Below, piece by piece: positions 53,932-62,603 of a stretch of DNA of 64,000 bases; the first letter of the stretch is position 1, and every line of letters starts with the position of its first letter. Source of the DNA: Algoriphagus ratkowskyi (lineage in GTDB: Bacteria; Bacteroidota; Bacteroidia; Cytophagales; Cyclobacteriaceae); the NCBI RefSeq assembly GCF_002150505.1, contig NZ_MSSV01000002.1, positions 351,217-415,216 of the forward strand, read 5' to 3'. The notes beneath the pieces were generated by a model, which saw only the letters and a program-made list of their open reading frames with translations, ran no database searches and was not told the origin of the DNA. A program made the translations under genes and the position numbers.

Positions 53932-54549
53932 ATGTTCACGAAACCAAAAAATATCGATACCGCTTTCCGACAAATTCGACTTTTTACCCTAGTGGTGATT
54001 ATCGGCTGTCTATTCTTTTCTGGGTTGACCTTATACAAAAGCCAACAGCTGGCAGCATCCCTTCAGCAAAAGATATATATCCTTTCGAATGGAAAAGTGC
54101 TCGAAGCTTTAGCTACAGACAGACGGGATAATATCATCGTCGAAGCAAAAGACCACATTGCGACCTTCCATCGATATTTCTTTACCCTTGATCCTGATGA
54201 AAAAGCCATCACCTCAACAACGACCAAAGCACTCTACCTGGCGGATGCTTCTGCCAAGCGCCAGTACGATAATCTAACCGAAAGCAATTACTACTCAAAC
54301 ATCATTGCTGGAAATATAAGTCAAGAGATCAGCATGGACAGTGTGTCCATTGATGTGCAGCAAAACCCATTTTATTTTCGATACTACGGCAGACAGCAAT
54401 TGACCCGCACAGGATCCATTGTCACCCGAAAACTGATCACCGAAGGATATCTCCGTCAGGTCTCCCGCAGTGAAAACAATCCCCACGGTTTTTTGATCGA
54501 AAGTTGGAAGACCATGGAAAATACTGACATCAACGTCCAAAACCGGTAG
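53932..54549 (+). CDS. traK: Conjugal transfer protein TraK (VirB8-like)
   Basis: 205 aa. One N-terminal membrane helix (about 18-38) and a periplasmic domain with DNIIVEAKDHIATFHRYFFTLDPD and YYGRQQLTRTGSIVTRKLITE. Matches TraK of Bacteroides-type systems; assembles with TraJ and TraM in the inner-membrane complex. Confidence 0.9.
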   Translation: MFTKPKNIDTAFRQIRLFTLVVIIGCLFFSGLTLYKSQQLAASLQQKIYILSNGKVLEALATDRRDNIIVEAKDHIATFHRYFFTLDPDEKAITSTTTKALYLADASAKRQYDNLTESNYYSNIIAGNISQEISMDSVSIDVQQNPFYFRYYGRQQLTRTGSIVTRKLITEGYLRQVSRSENNPHGFLIESWKTMENTDINVQNR

Positions 54550-54551
54550 AC

Positions 54552-54872
54552 ATGAACTCAAAGCCTGTAAACCATACTAATCCATTTCGAGCAGTCCGTG
54601 AATTTGGGGTATCCAAAGCCCTAAAATTTGCGACACTGCTTCAGCACAAATCTGAACAGCTTAGCAAATCCGCTAAATACGGAGGACTCCTAGTATTTCT
54701 GATAATCGCACTGAGTGCAAATACTACTCAAATGTTCTACTCAACTGCTCCAACAAAACTGCATCAGAAGCCAGCAGATATTCTTTTACCATACATCTCC
54801 GATCAAGACACTCTGGCCGACAGCCTTATTCTCAATCAATCTAACATTCAAACCAATAACAGACATGACTAA
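54552..54872 (+). CDS. Small inner-membrane conjugation protein (TraL position)
   Basis: 106 aa. Cytosolic N-terminal part (NPFRAVREFGVSKALKFATL), one membrane helix (about 45-62) and a short periplasmic tail. Occupies the traL slot between traK and traM, though sequence similarity to TraL is not certain. Overlaps traM by 8 nt. Confidence 0.65.
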   Translation: MNSKPVNHTNPFRAVREFGVSKALKFATLLQHKSEQLSKSAKYGGLLVFLIIALSANTTQMFYSTAPTKLHQKPADILLPYISDQDTLADSLILNQSNIQTNNRHD

Positions 54873-56163
54873 TACAATAAGCCAAAAAACACAGCAAAAG
54901 AGAAAATTACTCATGATGCTTCCAGTACTTACCCTTCCCTTTTTAACGCTCTCCTTTTGGGCTATGGGAGGTGGATCTGGAATAAGCAGTGATCCAACGC
55001 AAACCCAGCAACTCGGAATCAATTTAGAATTGCCAGGCGTGGTAGAAAGTAAGAACAAAGAGCTGGACAAACTGGGACATTATCAAAAGTCGCAATCTGA
55101 CTCTGCCAGATTCCTACAGCAGGTGAAAAATGATCCCTATTATCGGATGGCATTCAATCCTGATCCTATTCTAGGCGACAAAGACCCAATTCCTGATTCC
55201 GAAATAGCAATCTATGGCAATACGCCCATACTGGATTTCCAGGATCCCAATGAGCAGCTGGTCATGGAAAAACTGGAAGCACTTAACAGAACGCTTTCCG
55301 AAGAGCCTAAATCTGAAGTTCAGCTTTCAAAAGTGGACAGTTACTCCCTAAATCAAACAGCGACATCGCCTGATTTAAGTTCTGACTTGGACAGGCTAGA
55401 TCTCATGATGCAACAAATGCAAGCAGGCAATGAACAAGCAGATCCCGAAATGGAACAAATGAGCGAGCTGCTTGAACAGATCCTTGATATTCAACATCCC
55501 GAGCGGGTGCAGGCAAGAATCTGGGAAGCACAAAATATAAAGCAATCCCAAGCTTTCCCTGTATCTAAAGCAAGTGACAATCGCGCAATTTCCAGTTTGG
55601 AAACAACTGATGAAATGGCTCCGACATCTGTAAATACTGCTTCCTCCAATGGGTTTTATGGATTGGAGAATAGTGACTTTCCAAACAGCTCCGCAAATAC
55701 CATCAAAGCTGTAGTCCATGAAACACAAACGCTCATGTCGGGGGCAACTGTCAAACTCAGGCTCACCGAAGACGCAAGTATAAATGGGTTGATTCTCCCA
55801 AAAGATCTGCTGATTTTTGGAACAGCATCACTGAATGGAGAACGCCTGATTATAGACATCACCCACATACGAGTTAATGATCAGCTATTGCCCGTTGCTT
55901 TGGCTGTTCACGATGCAGATGGCATGGCAGGAATTTACATTCCTGGTTCTATTTCGAGAGAAGTTGCTACTCAATCAGGTGATCGAGCAATTCAGGGGTT
56001 TGGGATCAGCACATTTGATACTTCTTTGGAAGCACAGGCGGCCAGTGCGGGAATTGAAACCGCTAAAAGCTTTTTGGGAAAAAAGATAAAACAGGTCAGC
56101 GTGACAGTCAAAGCGGGCTACCAGGTATGGCTAAACGATGAAAATCAAAAAAATTCTTTTTAA
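54865..56163 (+). CDS. traM: Conjugal transfer protein TraM (VirB10-like)
   Basis: 432 aa from ATG 54865 (MTNTISQKTQQKRKLLMMLP). The frame is open 50 codons further up, but that part lies within the preceding gene, so 54865 is chosen. Membrane helix 18-36, long Gln/Glu/Asp-rich periplasmic linker, then the conserved domain TIKAVVHETQTLMSGATVK to the C-terminus. Spans the envelope to link inner and outer complexes. Confidence 0.9.
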   Translation: MTNTISQKTQQKRKLLMMLPVLTLPFLTLSFWAMGGGSGISSDPTQTQQLGINLELPGVVESKNKELDKLGHYQKSQSDSARFLQQVKNDPYYRMAFNPDPILGDKDPIPDSEIAIYGNTPILDFQDPNEQLVMEKLEALNRTLSEEPKSEVQLSKVDSYSLNQTATSPDLSSDLDRLDLMMQQMQAGNEQADPEMEQMSELLEQILDIQHPERVQARIWEAQNIKQSQAFPVSKASDNRAISSLETTDEMAPTSVNTASSNGFYGLENSDFPNSSANTIKAVVHETQTLMSGATVKLRLTEDASINGLILPKDLLIFGTASLNGERLIIDITHIRVNDQLLPVALAVHDADGMAGIYIPGSISREVATQSGDRAIQGFGISTFDTSLEAQAASAGIETAKSFLGKKIKQVSVTVKAGYQVWLNDENQKNSF

Positions 56164-56180
56164 CTAAAATTATTGATCCT

Positions 56181-57041
56181 ATGAATAGTATTCAAATAAA
56201 ACCTTGGGGATTTGTACTTGGAATAACAATCATGCTTTCAATGGTAAGTTCTATCTCTGTGCTCGCGCAAGTAAAGTTGCATTTCACAACCGAATCTATC
56301 GCTTCTACTCCAATAGAAATTAGCGAAAGGTTGACCACTAATTTGATCTTTCCACAGCCCATAAAAAGCGTGGATAGAGGTTCTAGAAGCATTTTAGTCC
56401 AGCGAGCAAGCGAAGCAGAAAACATCCTTCAGGTCAAATCAGAAAACACAGAATTGCAAATTAGTAACCTGACTGTAATTACTGATGATGGACAGTTTTA
56501 CTCCTTTGCAGTGAGCTACGCCAAGGCACCTGAACAACTTAACCTGAATATTCTACCAAAAACAACTAGCCAATTAGCGGAATTTCCAGTGGGCCAAATT
56601 AGCGAAGCTGAGGTACGAGAAATAGCTAAAAAGGTATCAGTCAAAAACAGGAGAATCAAGCCAATCAGACAAAGAAAATATATGACTGGCGTCAGTTTGA
56701 TAGGTATCTACATCGCACAAGATCTACTCTTCTTTCAGATCAAACTGGAAAATCAAACTAACATCAATTACGACATAGAACAGTTTAGATTTTTCATTCG
56801 GGACAATCAAAAAAGCAAGAGAACAGCTTCACAGGAACTGGAACAAATCCCTATTAAGATTCTTGGAAATATCGATCAAATTCCTGCTCAATCAACCGAG
56901 ACTTTGGTAGTGGCTCTACACAAATTCACTATTCCAGATCAAAAGCATCTGGGAATTGAATTGATGGAGCATAATGGAGGTAGGCATCTCAATATCAAAG
57001 TAAAAAATCACAACATCATCAATGCTGTTATGGTGGATTAA
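56181..57041 (+). CDS. traN: Conjugal transfer protein TraN (VirB9-like, DUF4138)
   Basis: 286 aa. Signal peptide (ending SVLAQ), then TTNLIFPQPIKSVDRGSRSI and LQVKSENTELQISNLTVITD, the DUF4138 core. Outer-membrane-associated partner of TraM. Last recognisable tra gene; traO-traQ equivalents are not seen after it. Confidence 0.9.
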   Translation: MNSIQIKPWGFVLGITIMLSMVSSISVLAQVKLHFTTESIASTPIEISERLTTNLIFPQPIKSVDRGSRSILVQRASEAENILQVKSENTELQISNLTVITDDGQFYSFAVSYAKAPEQLNLNILPKTTSQLAEFPVGQISEAEVREIAKKVSVKNRRIKPIRQRKYMTGVSLIGIYIAQDLLFFQIKLENQTNINYDIEQFRFFIRDNQKSKRTASQELEQIPIKILGNIDQIPAQSTETLVVALHKFTIPDQKHLGIELMEHNGGRHLNIKVKNHNIINAVMVD

Positions 57042-57100
57042 TATCCATGACCCAGCTTTTAAAACACAATACTATCAGTTAACCTCAAACAACAACGATC

Positions 57101-57880
57101 ATGAATGAGCAAAATTTTGATTATCTAAAAAACCAGGTAAAATATACTGGATTTGGGGAGGCATTGGAGCCTCAATTAAAAGAGCAAATCAGCAAAAGAG
57201 AACCCAATTTCACGCTAGACCATCAGGCAAATTTCGGAGACGATAAAGTCGATGCAAAGCTGCATTTCAGGAAATCTGAGATGACCGATATGTACTTCTT
57301 TAATAAGTATGATCTAAGTCTGACAAAATCTGGGCAAGAAGACCCTGCAATCAAGCAGACCTTTTATATCGGTAAAGACAATAACCTCACCCTGAAAGAA
57401 GGTTACAATCTCTTGGATGGGCGTGCTGTAAACAAAGACTTGGTCAACAAAGAGCAGGAAAAGTACAATGCCTGGGTACAGCTGGACTTTAAAGAAACCG
57501 ACAATCAGGGAAATTTTAAGCTCAAGCAATTCCATGAGAATTACGGCTTTGATTTGAAAGAGGCAGTACAAAAGCATCAGATTAAAGAACTGAAGGATCC
57601 AGATGATCAAAGCAGACTCATGGTTTCGTTAAAAAAAGGAAATCGTCAATCCGTCACTTTTATCAGTGAAGGAAATGAGCAGAAGCGGTTCGTTGAAGCT
57701 AACCCTCAGTTCAAAAATGTGAACATATACGATTCAAATCAGATGCGGACCTCAGAAACTCAGCGAGAGGGAAAAAGTGAATCTCAAAGCAATTCCCAAA
57801 AGAAGGAAGTAAAAGAAGAAGCTGAAAACAGTCCCGCTAAAAAGCCAAGAAAACGTAAAAGTGCAGGAATAGCAGGTTGA
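57101..57880 (+). CDS. DUF3945-like soluble protein
   Basis: 259 aa, cytosolic, charged. Contains DKVDAKLHFRKSEMTDMYFFN, FYIGKDNNLTLKEGYNLLDG and WVQLDFKETDNQGNFKLKQF, a pattern found in DUF3945-type proteins of Bacteroidota mobile elements. Lys/Arg-rich C-terminal tail (PAKKPRKRKS) suggests nucleic-acid binding. Role in the element unknown. Confidence 0.65.
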   Translation: MNEQNFDYLKNQVKYTGFGEALEPQLKEQISKREPNFTLDHQANFGDDKVDAKLHFRKSEMTDMYFFNKYDLSLTKSGQEDPAIKQTFYIGKDNNLTLKEGYNLLDGRAVNKDLVNKEQEKYNAWVQLDFKETDNQGNFKLKQFHENYGFDLKEAVQKHQIKELKDPDDQSRLMVSLKKGNRQSVTFISEGNEQKRFVEANPQFKNVNIYDSNQMRTSETQREGKSESQSNSQKKEVKEEAENSPAKKPRKRKSAGIAG

Positions 57881-57896
57881 TTAACACCCAAAAACA

Positions 57897-58214
57897 ATGG
57901 AGCGCCTAAAACAAGCACTGGAGGAATTTATGGCAGGGATAGAGCAAGATCCCAGAATATGCCTGTCCCATATTGGGGTTTTCTCCGTGCTGCTTCATTC
58001 ACGAGAAGAACATGGAGGAGTAGAGCCTTTTCCCATTCACAGGGAACAAATCATGAAGACAGCCAAGATTTCAAGCACTGCAACCTACTTCAAGATTATC
58101 CGACAACTTCATGAATACGGCTACATTTTCTACCAACCCACCTTCAACCGAATGAGTCAGAGTAAGGTTGGGATTAGCCGAAATGTACAAACAGATAATC
58201 ACAAAGTGAATTAA
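57897..58214 (+). CDS. Small winged-helix-like protein, paralogue 1
   Basis: 105 aa. The core FPIHREQIMKTAKISSTATY then IIRQLHEYGYIFYQPTF looks like a winged-helix DNA-binding domain. It resembles 58494-58772 in spacing and motifs. Located right after the DUF3945-like gene (17 nt). Confidence 0.6.
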   Translation: MERLKQALEEFMAGIEQDPRICLSHIGVFSVLLHSREEHGGVEPFPIHREQIMKTAKISSTATYFKIIRQLHEYGYIFYQPTFNRMSQSKVGISRNVQTDNHKVN

Positions 58215-58224
58215 CTAACAGCCC

Positions 58225-58482
58225 ATGGAAACTATCACAAAAGAAGACTTGGATACTTTACGGTTTCAACTGTTTGCAGACCTTAAGAATTTACTGGAAC
58301 AATCTAAAAAAACAAAAACCGAAGAAAAGGAATGGCTGCGAAGTAAAGATGTGAAAAAATTGCTGAGCATATCTGATGCCGCCTTACAGAATCTACGAAT
58401 TCGCGGGCTGGTACATCCAGTTAAAATCTCAGGGCTCTATTACTATAAATCAGAAGAATTGAAATCACTCTTCAAGCAATAA
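58225..58482 (+). CDS. Excisionase-like helix-turn-helix protein
   Basis: 85 aa. N-terminal helix with KNLLEQSKKTKTEEKEWL, then the MerR/Xis-type motif SKDVKKLLSISDAALQNLRI, RGLVHPVKISGLYYYKSEEL. This arrangement is standard for small HTH_17 proteins of Bacteroidota conjugative transposons that act as excisionase or transfer regulator. Its integrase is not in the window. Confidence 0.8.
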   Translation: METITKEDLDTLRFQLFADLKNLLEQSKKTKTEEKEWLRSKDVKKLLSISDAALQNLRIRGLVHPVKISGLYYYKSEELKSLFKQ

Positions 58483-58493
58483 ATTAACTTATC

Positions 58494-58772
58494 ATGACAA
58501 CTCCTGGAATGGAATATTATGTGGAAAGAATAGTGAAAGAAAAAGGCCTTCCACCAAGCCGGGTATCTGTATTTTTAGCTATGCTGCAACTCTGGAAAGA
58601 ACAAAAACGCTGCAATCCCTTCCAAGTATCCCGACGCAGAATCATGAAACTTTCAGGCATCAAAAGCATAGTAACCTATCACACTTGCATCTGTGAGCTT
58701 CGGAATCGGGGTTTTGTTGAGTATAAGCCGTCTTATCATCCTAAGCTGGGGAGTCAAGTGAGGTTGACTTGA
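58494..58772 (+). CDS. Small winged-helix-like protein, paralogue 2
   Basis: 92 aa. Shares with 57897-58214 the pattern F(x)VSRRRIMKLSGIKSIVTY and ELRNRGFVEYKPSYHP. The two flank the excisionase-like gene. Probably DNA-binding; no known family. Confidence 0.6.
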   Translation: MTTPGMEYYVERIVKEKGLPPSRVSVFLAMLQLWKEQKRCNPFQVSRRRIMKLSGIKSIVTYHTCICELRNRGFVEYKPSYHPKLGSQVRLT

Positions 58773-58912
58773 ATTTGACATAGCATTTTAAAGCTAGAAT
58801 TAATTAGAAATTTTACAATCCTACATTCAAAACTCTTGCTGGATAATGCATTTTCAACATGTAGCATTTCAATACTGAAAAACTGTTATTTAGAAAGTAT
58901 AGCGGCAGCACC

Positions 58913-60286
58913 CTAATCCCCAACACCCTCCAAATAACTCTCCACTTGCTCATTCCCTTTTTCTTTCAAATCATCCATAGGAATGAGTTCTTTGATCTCT
59001 TTTTTGATTTTCTTGAAGGAACCGATCTCAAAGTCGATTTTCAGCTGAACCCTGCTTTTGTGCAAACTGGATTTTTTATCAAAAAATGGATCAACGGAGC
59101 CTATCACCACCGAGCGGATGGTCTTGCCCATCGGGATGGTTCTGCCGATAGCAAAGTTGGAAGCCCAAGCTTTTCCTGTAAAATCCCTGGACTCATATCC
59201 AGCCGGGTTGGTGATGGTCACCTGATTGCGGTTTACAATACCCTGTGCAAACCAATTCCCTTTGCTGAAGCGCAAACCGGAATACATGCCCATACCTTCT
59301 CTTCTCAGTTTTTCCTGATCGTCAAACTGCTTTTTCCAGGTAACTCCTCCCATCAGGGAGAACTGCTGGGAGAAGGAATAAAATAGTCCTGCGTCCAATA
59401 AGAGTCCTTCGCCGAAGGAAGTCAGTGGATCATACCATAGATTCATTCCTATTCGGTGAAAAAAAAGCTCTCCTTTAAGTTGGTTGGTTTCAAAAAAGGC
59501 TTCCTTTTTCTTTTTTAGGTCAGAAGAAATACTCTTCACATTACCCAACGAATCAATTTTCAGTTTGGAGAAAACCTTACCTGCCTTTTGAAGGTATTCT
59601 TCACTGATATGTCCAGCCTTCTCGGTTGCAAGTTCTTTGGCTTGATCAAAAGGCACTTCAGAGGGCAATCCATTTTTGGTCAGTTCTGCCAGGGCATCCT
59701 TACCATAAAAGTCCGGGAGTTCCGCACTTCTGGGGTCAAACCCTTCTTTCACCACTCCTGTAAGCTGTTCTTCAACTTTTGGCATCAACCATTCATTGGT
59801 CAGTGCCTTGAGGTTTTCATTGTTCTCGTCCACCAGGGATTCCAGTTCTCCAATTTGGTTGATTTTCTCCAGTCTTGCTTTGGAATCATTCACCCGCTCC
59901 AGTGTGTTTTTTGCGGCATTTTTGATTTCTTCCCCGGGGATATCATCACTCTGGATCAAGCTTTCCAGCGTTTTACTTTCCTGTTCCAGCACTGCTTTGC
60001 TCCTTTCCTTCGCCAGGGTAAAGAGGCTGTCACGCTGGGTGCTGTCAGCTGTAAGTTCCTTGAGGTCTTCCAGTTCTTTCCGAAGCGAATCATAGGATTT
60101 CTTCAGTGACTGGATCTGCTTGAGTTCTTCCAGGTAAGGGATTTCTGGTTTGATGGATAGAGCATAAAGAGAATTTGAAATCGAAGGCTTAGGAAGCTTT
60201 GAATTCAAGCTGCTAGGCAAGTTTTGAGCTTTCAAAAAATAGGATGATAGCATCAAACAACTAATAAAAATGAACTCTTTTTTCAT
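58913..60286 (-). CDS. Exported coiled-coil/beta-domain protein near Rhs genes
   Basis: 457 aa from ATG 60286 (MKKEFIFISCLMLSSYFLKAQ), which gives a clean Sec signal; 11 codons further up would spoil it. Residues about 60-190 are helical, Glu/Lys-rich, coiled-coil-like. Residues about 280-430 alternate like beta strands (FSLMGGVTWKKQF, GMGMYSGLRFSKGNWF) and may form a barrel. Lies downstream of the Rhs genes in the same direction. Possibly an outer-membrane partner for Rhs export; no family name. Confidence 0.6.
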   Translation of the reverse strand: MKKEFIFISCLMLSSYFLKAQNLPSSLNSKLPKPSISNSLYALSIKPEIPYLEELKQIQSLKKSYDSLRKELEDLKELTADSTQRDSLFTLAKERSKAVLEQESKTLESLIQSDDIPGEEIKNAAKNTLERVNDSKARLEKINQIGELESLVDENNENLKALTNEWLMPKVEEQLTGVVKEGFDPRSAELPDFYGKDALAELTKNGLPSEVPFDQAKELATEKAGHISEEYLQKAGKVFSKLKIDSLGNVKSISSDLKKKKEAFFETNQLKGELFFHRIGMNLWYDPLTSFGEGLLLDAGLFYSFSQQFSLMGGVTWKKQFDDQEKLRREGMGMYSGLRFSKGNWFAQGIVNRNQVTITNPAGYESRDFTGKAWASNFAIGRTIPMGKTIRSVVIGSVDPFFDKKSSLHKSRVQLKIDFEIGSFKKIKKEIKELIPMDDLKEKGNEQVESYLEGVGD

Positions 60287-60582
60287 AACAGATTTGTCAA
60301 ACCAAATACATTTACACACTTCATTTAAAAGTTATTTACCTGATAGTTTATATCCTCTTTTCACTTTTTGAATTTTAAATTCTACTATATAGAAAGGTGT
60401 AGATACAATCTACACTTAGTCCAAACCATGTTTTATCTACACACAGAGTGGATTTCTTCGCGAATAACTATTTTATTAAATCTAATATTACTACCCTTTC
60501 CATAAAAGTCAACTTGATATATATTTTATTATAATCAACTCCTGTTCTCTTAGATATTCATAAATACCTTACTTTCTAGTAC

Positions 60583-60999
60583 TTATAGCTTTCGGTAACG
60601 AGTTCTTAATTGTATTCTCTCTACTAATATAGTCCCTCTATAAGCTCCCATGTGTCCAAATTGATCTTTATCGAATATACCGTATACTGAGACATATTTA
60701 CCATCTAGTTTTTTGAGTTCTTGATCACTTTCATAACCTTTTGCAAACCTCACCCAAAATGCTTCTGTAGAGACTGCATATTCTGCACTTTGTTTTGATA
60801 GGTATATAGCACTATTTTCATGCTCATAAATAAGAATTCCAGAAAAAAGAATTTTCTTACTATTAAATTCATCCGGCTTTACTAAAACTTCAATCATCGA
60901 TACGTTTCCAGCATCTCGAAGTCTTTTAGCTTGGGAGAAGCAGTCTTTTGGAAAGAAAATAAAGAAAAGAATTACATATATATATTTCTGCATGATCAT
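60583..60999 (-). CDS. Candidate secreted immunity protein for the JAB-type Rhs tip
   Basis: 138 aa with a Sec signal peptide (hydrophobic residues 6-20, cleavage near DCFSQ). The mature part suggests a small beta-barrel of OB-fold type (KKILFSGILIYEHENS, KYVSVYGIFDKDQFG). Starts within the Rhs stop (TAATG), the position typical of immunity genes in polymorphic toxin loci. Assignment rests on that position only. Confidence 0.55.
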   Translation of the reverse strand: MIMQKYIYVILFFIFFPKDCFSQAKRLRDAGNVSMIEVLVKPDEFNSKKILFSGILIYEHENSAIYLSKQSAEYAVSTEAFWVRFAKGYESDQELKKLDGKYVSVYGIFDKDQFGHMGAYRGTILVERIQLRTRYRKL

Positions 61000-61982
61000 T
61001 ATTTTATGTTTATAAACTTGCTCAACGGAAAAGTGGCAAGAACTTTTACCCCATTATAAATGGATACCCTTTGTCCGCCGCTTGATGCTGGACCAGTTCC
61101 CAGCACATAGTTATTTCCAATGACAGCACCAGAACCTGAGTTTGTACTAGCTGCGTTAAAATCGTCAGGTGATGGTGATTGACCAAATCCCCTAGAAGCA
61201 CCTCCAATTGAGTTTGCTCCAGGTGTAGAATTTATAGCAGGGTGAGTATGAAAATTGCCCTCAACATCTACAATCGTACCATTGTCACCACTAAATACGT
61301 TAACCATTGCTTTATTATCATCTAATGTAACCGCACTTCCAGGCTCAGCGTGATTTACAACATATGTGCCGTCTGATTTTTTTCCAAAAATTCCGCCTTC
61401 TTCGTGAGCACCTCCTTTTGAATCTGCAATAAATCCTGCTTCACCCGACATAGAAGCATTTGTCGGTTGCAAGGATCTAGAAACCGCTTTCCCCATTTCG
61501 CTTCTCACTGAGAAATTAGGTAGTTCAACACCAGAGTTCACCTGGCTTAAAGAAGTGGTTCCTCCTGCCTTATCTGTAGCACTGATTTGCTTAGCTTCTT
61601 TTTTACACACTACTACTACCAAACGACCATCATTATTACCATCTGTTCCTAAACGTTTCCCACTCTCATTATAATAGTCTATAGGTGCCATCCCATCCGG
61701 GTCAACAAACCTTATCGGATTATCAAATGCATAATTGTATGGAGAATGACTTCGCATCTGCTCTGCCAAGGGATCCACAACACTCCACCTCCCTATCACC
61801 GGATCATACATCCTCGCACCGTAGTCATACAGTTCTATTCCAAGGTGGTCGATTGCTTCCTTACCGTTATAAAGATAAGGATTCACCATGATGCCGCCGT
61901 ATTGATAGCCCAATTCTTTGATCTCCATGCCCCATGGATCATAATGGGTTTCCTGTACAATAATGGGTCCTGTGCTCATCAC
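60999..61982 (-). CDS. Rhs core end with C-terminal JAB/MPN-like peptidase toxin domain
   Basis: The coding frame is open up to 62168 but its only start codons are GTG 61982/ATG 61979 inside the Rhs core, so it is a displaced tip. Residues about 1-80 are the Rhs core: [20 protein letters not shown] and a DPDGM junction. The ~240-residue tip contains [11 protein letters not shown] and GNFHTHPA, then [10 protein letters not shown]: the Glu, HxH and Ser-x-x-Asp of a JAMM/JAB metalloprotease. Likely a protein-cleaving or deubiquitinase-like effector. Needs recombination with a full rhs gene to be delivered. Confidence 0.75.
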   Translation of the reverse strand: MMSTGPIIVQETHYDPWGMEIKELGYQYGGIMVNPYLYNGKEAIDHLGIELYDYGARMYDPVIGRWSVVDPLAEQMRSHSPYNYAFDNPIRFVDPDGMAPIDYYNESGKRLGTDGNNDGRLVVVVCKKEAKQISATDKAGGTTSLSQVNSGVELPNFSVRSEMGKAVSRSLQPTNASMSGEAGFIADSKGGAHEEGGIFGKKSDGTYVVNHAEPGSAVTLDDNKAMVNVFSGDNGTIVDVEGNFHTHPAINSTPGANSIGGASRGFGQSPSPDDFNAASTNSGSGAVIGNNYVLGTGPASSGGQRVSIYNGVKVLATFPLSKFINIK

Positions 61983-61983
61983 T
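61763..61983 (-). repeat. Rhs core direct repeat, copy 1
   Basis: About 220 nt that match 63780-64000 almost base for base (a handful of substitutions, for example near the [14 protein letters not shown] codons). It encodes the end of the Rhs core and can act as homology for tip exchange. Confidence 0.9.
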
Positions 61984-62350
61984 CGGAACTGATCAAACCA
62001 GACGTTTTCAGCCGTTTCATTGACAAGGTAAGTTTCGATGTACCCATCTTTTTTTATGGCTATCTTCTCAATTAGTTCTTCGTGCTTGTTGCGGGCTTTT
62101 TTGGAGAGGATTACCTGCCCGCAGCCTGGCTCCTCGCTAAAACAGTCTACTGGACTGTTTCTTTTCGCTCAGCCCTCTTGTCCATATTAGGTGGAATCTG
62201 AATCATACAGAGCATACCCCATGTAGGCTTCGGGCACCGGTTTCTGTTGGAGCTCTGTAATCACCAAAGCAATCACATTCGCGATGGCAATTTCATTAGG
62301 AGCGGCGGCAAGATTTTGAAAGTACTGGCCCAAGGTGCGGATGAGCATGC
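61983..62350 (-). pseudogene. Interrupted upstream part of the Rhs core
   Basis: On the minus strand Rhs-type sequence continues upstream: YFQNLAAAPNEIAIANVIAL, ITELQQKPVPEAYMGYALYD, then after a break [17 protein letters not shown] and [17 protein letters not shown] leading into the tip. Two in-frame stops lie at the break, within an inserted palindromic repeat. The 5' bulk of rhs is absent. Right limit near 62350 is approximate. Confidence 0.75.
62118..62183. repeat. Short palindromic repeat inserted in the Rhs core
   Basis: Centre AAACAGTC-TACTG-GACTGTTT at 62140-62160, flanked by GCCTGGCTCCTCGCT and TTTTCGCTCAGCCCT. It replaces the residues expected between YALYDSDS and the QVILSKK block, and brings two stops. 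I recall similar REP-like units scattered in Cytophagales genomes; only one copy was seen here. Confidence 0.6.
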
Positions 62351-62546
62351 GATCCATTCCAGTTCGGGCAAAGGTGGCGGGGACCCCTCAGAAGTCGTCA
62401 TCGAGGACAAGACAGCGGTAGAACAGCTCAGGCTTATCCAGCAGCTCGAAGACGAGGACAGACAGACTATCTTCAAGCTGATCGACAAGATGCTGACCAA
62501 CAAAAAATTCAAAGACTTCTTCTAGAAAAATGTCGCTGCGCTGTAA
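62350..62546 (+). pseudogene. C-terminal fragment of an XRE-like regulator with a nonsense codon
   Basis: Plus-strand frame reads EVVIEDKTAVEQLRLIQQLE, then DEDRQTIFKLIDKMLTNKKF, KDFF, and then TAG (62523-62525), after which the same frame continues KNVAAL and ends TAA (62544-62546). A Gln (CAG) is expected at the TAG. The helix-turn-helix part is missing: the sequence to the left is Rhs on the other strand. Confidence 0.65.
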
Positions 62547-62552
62547 AGTAAA

Positions 62553-62573
62553 AAGCCCGGCACTGCCGGGCTT
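62553..62573. terminator. Strong bidirectional intrinsic terminator
   Basis: AAGCCCGGCA and TGCCGGGCTT form a perfect GC-rich stem around a very short loop, with A-run on the left and TTAAACTTT on the right. It would stop transcripts of the immunity gene (minus) and of the former XRE-like gene (plus). Confidence 0.85.
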
Positions 62574-62603
62574 AAACTTTGTTATTTAAATTACTTACTT
62601 CGA

